A stretch of 64,000 nucleotides of DNA, from NCBI RefSeq assembly GCF_032118995.1, contig NC_092669.1, forward strand, positions 124,001 to 188,000, in the 5' to 3' direction. Source of the DNA: Asterias amurensis. Its lineage: Eukaryota > Echinodermata > Asteroidea > Forcipulatida > Asteriidae. Shown one piece after another: positions 59,101 through 64,000 of the stretch. A model generated the notes under the pieces. That model was not told where the DNA came from. It saw nothing but the letters and a program-made list of their open reading frames with translations, and ran no database searches. Both the position numbers and the translations under genes were made by a program. Each line of letters begins with the position of its first letter. Within the stretch, counting starts at the first letter, position 1.

Positions 59101-61731
59101 TTTTTGTTGTATGTTGTTTGCAACAGCTAATTCTATTTTCTGTAAATAAATAATCACTTTAAAAGTAAATTTAGCTGAATGTTTGGAATTGAAGTGTTTG
59201 TCCTTACCGAGATGCTGTACATGGGTTGAACATACTCCAAGGAATTCTGGATATTTCGACGTTTCTCCTCGGCTTCTTGACGACGTTTTTGAATCTCTTC
59301 ACGAAGCTTCTTAGCATCCTCCTTTAGTCAGAAATAAAAAGTAAATCTTGATCAAGTCCAGATTCAAAGGAAAGAGTTAACCATGAGAATTAACAATAAT
59401 TTTAACTCAAGAAACAAATAAGCACATCAACAGATAATTTAGACAGAGAAAGTTTTCTTATCTCACCGCTTCGCGAGCAAGTCTTTCTTCCTCCTCCTGT
59501 TTCTGACGCTGCTCGTCTTCTTCGTGTTTACGTCGACGACGCTCCTGAAAGAAAAACACACAGAAATCTTGTCTTAACTCTCAGACTTTACTCTTTTAAC
59601 ATTACAATTACAGGTAACATCAGGGAGAACATTGATCAAGAAAATATAGCAGCAATCAGTTTAAAAACAATAATTTTGAAACGCATGATTGTTTTTATAA
59701 ACTAAGAGTAAAAGATGAAAATCAAAAGTTTATATAGCAACGCACCCTCCTTTCCTCAAGCTCTTGCCGTTCCAGTTCACCCTGCTGTCTACTCAAGCGA
59801 ATTTCCTCCCTCTGTTCTCTGTAACGCTCTTCTTGTTCATGCTCACGTTTCAGACGAAGCTCCTGAAACATGGACAGTAAATCTCATCGTTTTAAACTTA
59901 AATTTGAACATCAATTTAAATTTTGTGATAAGTTTGACCTCCTGAAAATTTAGGAGTGTTTCAGTTTAGTTTTTTAAATATTTTTATACACAAAATTTGA
60001 GATAGTAATCCACTTTTTGAAATTGTCATATTCACCTCAGCTTTTCTTTCTGCTTCATTGATATCAGATTTATCATCTGATCTCTCAAGGGTGATCCTGA
60101 AGGAAAAAAACCAGAAAATCATCAACTTGAATTTAATTGAAAAACAAACTTCTTTACTAATAAACTCTGAATAATATCTTTCATTCTCACTATATGACTA
60201 TTATTCATGTAACCAAGATATTCCAACGAAAAAACATTTCTGAAAGTAAAAGTAAAACTTACTCTGTCGTCCTTTTCTGCAATAAGAGAAGAAAGAAACA
60301 GAAACAAATTGTTAATTTCAAAACCTTTCAAAATGAAACAAAGAAGAGAGTAAATTTCTGTTTAAAACAATATTTTTCATTCGTGTTGTTCAAAGCACAT
60401 TTTCAGTTTCAAACACACAGCTAATTTCAGCTATTGTAAAAGACCAGTGTTCATGCACTCATTGGGACCAAACATACAAAAACAACTTATTTTTTTATTT
60501 GCAAATTTAAGGTTGATAAGTCATCAGGTTCAAAAGTAAATTGTGGAAAATCCCTGCTCACCACTGCTTTTAAAGGCTAATTCTTTCACTCTTTCTCAAA
60601 AACTTAAGCAATACTTCCAAGGAAATTTTCACCGTGATTATCTGAAAATTGCATAATAATCTGTGCCCAAGATCCAAACTTATCAATGTTACGCATACCC
60701 TTTAAAGTTGATTTCAAAGACGTTTAAAGAATGTATTTATCTGAAGCACCTCAAAGAAACAAGTGATTATTTGATGGGATGGGATATTTGATTTAACTAA
60801 TAACAAATTATTTCAAATGTGCAACTAAACTATCTAAGACTCCTTTAACACCACAAAACACTGCAAGAAATGCAAAATGTATCTATAAACAAAAACACTA
60901 AAAGCATTGGTAACTTCAACCAAAACATTTTATGAAAAACTGAATGGGAAAGACATCACAGTACTTAACCAGCTACAAACGAAATATATTATGCATAAAA
61001 GAAAATGTGTGGAGTTTGTTAATAATGTTTGAACAGGAGATGCACAAAAAGGCGTCACTTTGAAAGAAATGTTTACATGAAAACAATGTATTCCCAATGA
61101 AAATGTCTTGAAATTCCACAATATTCAACTACACACTCACTATATGTGTTAGTATATATTATTAGTAACAAAAACATTTCATGCAAATTCTGAACTTTGA
61201 CCTACAAATTGACCCGAGTTTACACTTCCAACTGAATTTTCTTCCTCCTCACTTGATTGGTCGCTATTCTGCTGAAGTAATGAATATTCATGATTTATAA
61301 CTGGTTACATTTACATTATGAGGGAAATCAGAAACCTAACATTTTAAACTTCCAGTACATAAGCAGGCTTAAAACAATGTTAACACTTCTTTGCCAACAA
61401 TTTAACAACTAAGAAAAAAACAAATTCTCCAAACTTACCAATTTCACTTCCATTTCGGATCCATTTTGACGGGATCTATGATAAGAAGTTTTTATCACAG
61501 TCACATTCTCCTTTGAGGCAGCTCTTGAAAATTAAAAAAGGATTTTTTTTCTTCTTAAAAAAACACATTTGGATTTGTAACTTAACATTGAATTAATAAC
61601 AAATCTGGAAAAGAATTAATCATCACCATGGTAACCAATACTTACAATTCTCTTTCGTCTTGTTCTTTTTCTTCCTGTCTCCGACGACGACGCTCCTCAC
61701 GACGACGAGCACGTTCATCATCAGCCATCAT
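56154..61731 (-). CDS. Charged coiled-coil protein with C-terminal LIM domain (434 residues)
   Basis: Sixteen coding exons, all phases consistent: 61731-61646, 61475-61439, 61271-61206, 60276-60263, 60096-60036, 59862-59746, 59544-59467, 59321-59208, 58902-58750, 58548-58480, 58189-58146, 57868-57830, 57706-57658, 57205-57080, 56656-56508, 56256-56154. It starts MMADDERARRREERRRRRQE. Residues 1-190 are dense in Arg, Lys and Glu like caldesmon. KFDLMKRRKRQDYDLVELQ recalls the troponin T coiled coil (KFEFGEKLKRQKYDI...). One LIM domain ends it: Cys366, Cys369, His387, Cys390, Cys393, Cys396, Cys414, His417, spaced C-X2-C-X17-H-X2-C-X2-C-X2-C-X17-C-X2-H, most like EPLIN/LIMA1. An actin-linked, muscle-type role is inferred. 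Family name uncertain. The noncoding first exon is near 62755-62870. Confidence 0.85.
58976..59100. mobile_element. Palindromic element, GGCCTGACG...CATCAGGCC
   Basis: GAGGCCTGACGACAATTCAA ... AACAGAGTC and GACTCTGCTAGGGTCAAAAC then ATCAGGCCATTAA are complementary arms around a short centre. Partial copies lie at 26405, 35385 and 43535. It lies in an intron of the LIM gene. Confidence 0.65.
60424..61205 (-). other. Intron of the LIM gene
   Basis: AT-rich, without repeats or exon-like frames that fit the phase 0 junction between exons 3 and 4. Confidence 0.5.
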
Positions 61732-62754
61732 AATGTTTATTAACTAACGACCTGTTCAAATTATTAGAGGTAGAGTCATTCTTAGGATTTTGTCAAGACT
61801 AATTTGTAAACAACATTATCATAAAGGATTTAATAACAGTCACCTGTGTGAGTTTCAGTTCAACACATCAACTCTTGTCTAGGCCTACTTGTTGAGAAAA
61901 CAGCCAAAAATTGTATACAGAAAATTCCATGAAGCATAAAAACCAATATAAAGAATATATATAGTCAGACGTCAATTATTGGGAGGGGGAGCACGATACC
62001 CCCCTTAGTTACATAAATAAGGACAGTTAAGATCCTCGCAATTAACACCCTTTGCTTTGCTATTAATATTAAACATACAGATGAAATGACAGGCAACAGC
62101 TTATGTCAACAATCCTTTCAACATCAATATGATAATCTGAAAGTACAACACAGATTTAATAATTATTAATAGTACATTAAATTATTAATAGGCCGATTTT
62201 AAATTTTATACTTTACAATTACGATAAAACGGAGTTCCAAATGCACATAATATTTCTGTTGTTAACTTTCAAAATCAAATTAAAATTTTAACAATCCCAT
62301 ATTATACAAAGTTTAAAAACTATTAATTAATTATTAATTAAAACGTATTTAATTTTAAACACTGTAAAACTAAAATACTGAATAATTATTGAGATATTGT
62401 TAAAAGAAACAGCCGTACCAACAATATGGAGCGGAAGCTTCACTTCTCAATCAATTTTAAATGCCTTTTGGGGGACAATTGAACCATTTCCGCACCACCC
62501 CAGACCTAGCCAGCTCGAATCTAATAAGTCCGAGCTTTCAGCCTTGTTTACAGTCCAACTTGCCCGCCGTGTCGCGACGCCCACACACCGCGCACACCAC
62601 CTGCCAGAAAGGGGTGCACTACGTCAAAAATACTCGTCAAAGGAAAGTGTTTGGCATCAAACGTTTCAGATTAACAACACCACAAATCATCCTAAATTTA
62701 CAATACATCAACCAACTCACAACATATACAATTAAAACATGATGCATATTTACC

Positions 62755-62870
62755 TTAAAAGCTGTTTTCTGGGTTCAAATAACCTCGGAACTTTGCGAAT
62801 CCACAAGTAGTCGTGAACTGTTTTCACACAAATCTGGGTACTTCACACAATCACTGGTTCCATATCGATC
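62755..62870 (-). promoter_or_regulatory. Likely noncoding first exon and promoter side of the LIM gene
   Basis: On the minus strand AACAGCTTTTAAG/GTAAAT at 62755 is a donor preceded by GC-richer DNA. The start-codon exon is preceded by the acceptor TTTGAACAG near 61752. Upstream of 62870 is CG-containing sequence suited to a promoter. The exact start is not determinable. Confidence 0.4.
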
Positions 62871-63164
62871 GTGGAGTAATTCCCTTTGATTGGCGGACAC
62901 CAGCTAGGATTCGTTTTATTGACATTTCGTGTGTTGACCTCAAACAAACAAAAACTTAGTGAACTTTACATTCCAGCTTTGTAAGGGACCGTATCAAAAG
63001 TTGCTTTCGTCTGTTTACTTATTGTCCTTATTGTAGGTCCAAAATTGTCACAAAAGTAGTCACATTATTCAGTATCTCTGAAAAGAAAACTTGCTCGTTA
63101 GAATTTTTTGCGAAGGAATACACCAAATGAAATAATGATGTACATAGCTATATGGTACAACCAT

Positions 63165-63625
63165 ACCGGGTGTCGTATGCAATTATGTCCTCTATGCAAT
63201 AATGTCTGCCGGACGGTTTTGCATATGCAATTCTTGCCGCCCGGACGCTGCTGCATAATGCAATTGTGTCCGCCCGGACACAGTTGCATATGCAGTTGTG
63301 TCCGCCCCGTGCAAAACTATCCTTGCAGTATTAAACGCCCTTGGTCGACGGAACACCTTCGCCATTTTTTTAACAAGCTAAGTGCATGTCATGAATGACA
63401 CGGGAAATGTTCGGCCGTTGGGTATTCGCTGCAATCATAAAATACTTGAATATTCATGTTGCATATTAATACGTAGGTCCAGCGCATGCACGCCCGTTTA
63501 CGCGCGTACAGTCATGTCCACACTGGACGGTTTTTTGCATAGCCGCGGACACGATTGCATATGCAAAAGTGTCCGGAGCGGACAGTATTGCATGGCGGAC
63601 ACAATTGCATCTGGCACCACAAAAG
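63165..63625. repeat. Alternating palindromes TTGCATATGCAA and TGTCCGCCCGGACA
   Basis: TTGCATATGCAA occurs at 63219 and 63555 with variants at 63284 and elsewhere. TGTCCGCCCGGACA is at 63267, with variants GTCCGGAGCGGAC, TGTCTGCCGGACGG and CCGCCCGGACG nearby. The two palindromes alternate in two clusters (63165-63310 and 63530-63625). TATGCAAA-type sequences resemble POU/octamer sites. Confidence 0.8.
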
Positions 63626-63699
63626 GCACTTCACTTGCTTTTTTTAACCAGTAGAGGGCAGCATATAATAATATAACAAGTATCAGCCCGTTTGGCAAA

Positions 63700-63871
63700 T
63701 TATGACGTAGTTGTAAGGAATGACAAGTATGTCTAAGATGATGATAACAAGGTCCCTCCGTGAAGATCAAGAAAGAAGAGGAAAGTGAAGATCGTTTCAT
63801 CTCGTCTTGCTGCTGGTCTGCCAAGGATACGGGTTGAAGTTCAAGTGAGATTTATTCCGCTCCAGAAGAAA
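63700..63871 (+). other. Possible first exon of a gene beyond the right edge
   Basis: ATGTCTAAGATGATGATAAC opens only 19 codons. The region ends at a good donor, AAGAAAG/GTAAAAAC, at 63871. It could be a 5' UTR exon divergent from the LIM gene. Weak. Confidence 0.2.
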
Positions 63872-64000
63872 GGTAAAAACTAAAACTTTTCCAATTTAAT
63901 TAAGACAAGTTCAGGCATTTAATATTAATTATTGAGGAGAGGTAATGATGACTATGGTAACACCGTAGAGGAGGGCCTCCATGATAATACCATGATTTTA

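Overview
This window looks like nuclear DNA of a marine deuterostome, most likely an echinoderm and probably a starfish. Genes are split by many GT-AG introns, intergenic DNA is AT-rich, and short inverted-repeat elements are everywhere. Several of those elements (the TTAA-ended families, a GGTCCAATTTCATAG-ended family, a CAGGGTTCATACAC-ended family) resemble repeats I associate with asteroid genomes. That placement rests on memory, not a search. Gene models were built by hand from splice sites and checked by adding exon lengths and phases.

Layout, left to right. (1) 1517-10211 (+): the 3' end of a PLEKHA5/6/7-like adaptor gene. Its introns hold a 59-bp minisatellite, an antisense histone-type 3' stem-loop, and several inverted-repeat elements. 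(2) About 12346-23745: an 11.4-kb satellite built of two alternating small palindromes, the most unusual object here. (3) 24533-40432 (-): a complete 27-exon gene for a 1091-residue protein with two calponin-homology-like domains followed by ankyrin repeats. Three separate tandem duplications cover its exon/intron junctions. (4) 42748-44476 (+): IFTAP (C11orf74), an intraflagellar-transport-associated protein, divergent from the CH-ankyrin gene. (5) 44.5-49.2 kb: intergenic DNA with inverted repeats and no convincing gene. (6) 49230-51187 (+): a METTL27 (WBSCR27)-like methyltransferase. (7) 52602-54479 (+): a short acidic, disordered, probably nuclear protein, with a TATA box upstream. (8) 56154-61731 (-): a 434-residue charged coiled-coil protein with caldesmon/troponin-T-like character ending in one LIM domain; its noncoding first exon lies near 62.8 kb. 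(9) 62.9-64 kb: promoter-side DNA with a second alternating-palindrome repeat containing octamer-like ATGCAAAT-type sites.

The genes do not form a pathway. The PLEKHA-like and CH-ankyrin genes converge on the satellite, the CH-ankyrin and IFTAP genes diverge, and the acidic-protein and LIM genes converge. PLEKHA, CH and LIM proteins are typically cytoskeletal and IFTAP is ciliary, but a functional link is only a guess. No rRNA gene, functional tRNA gene, CRISPR array or retrovirus-like element was recognised.
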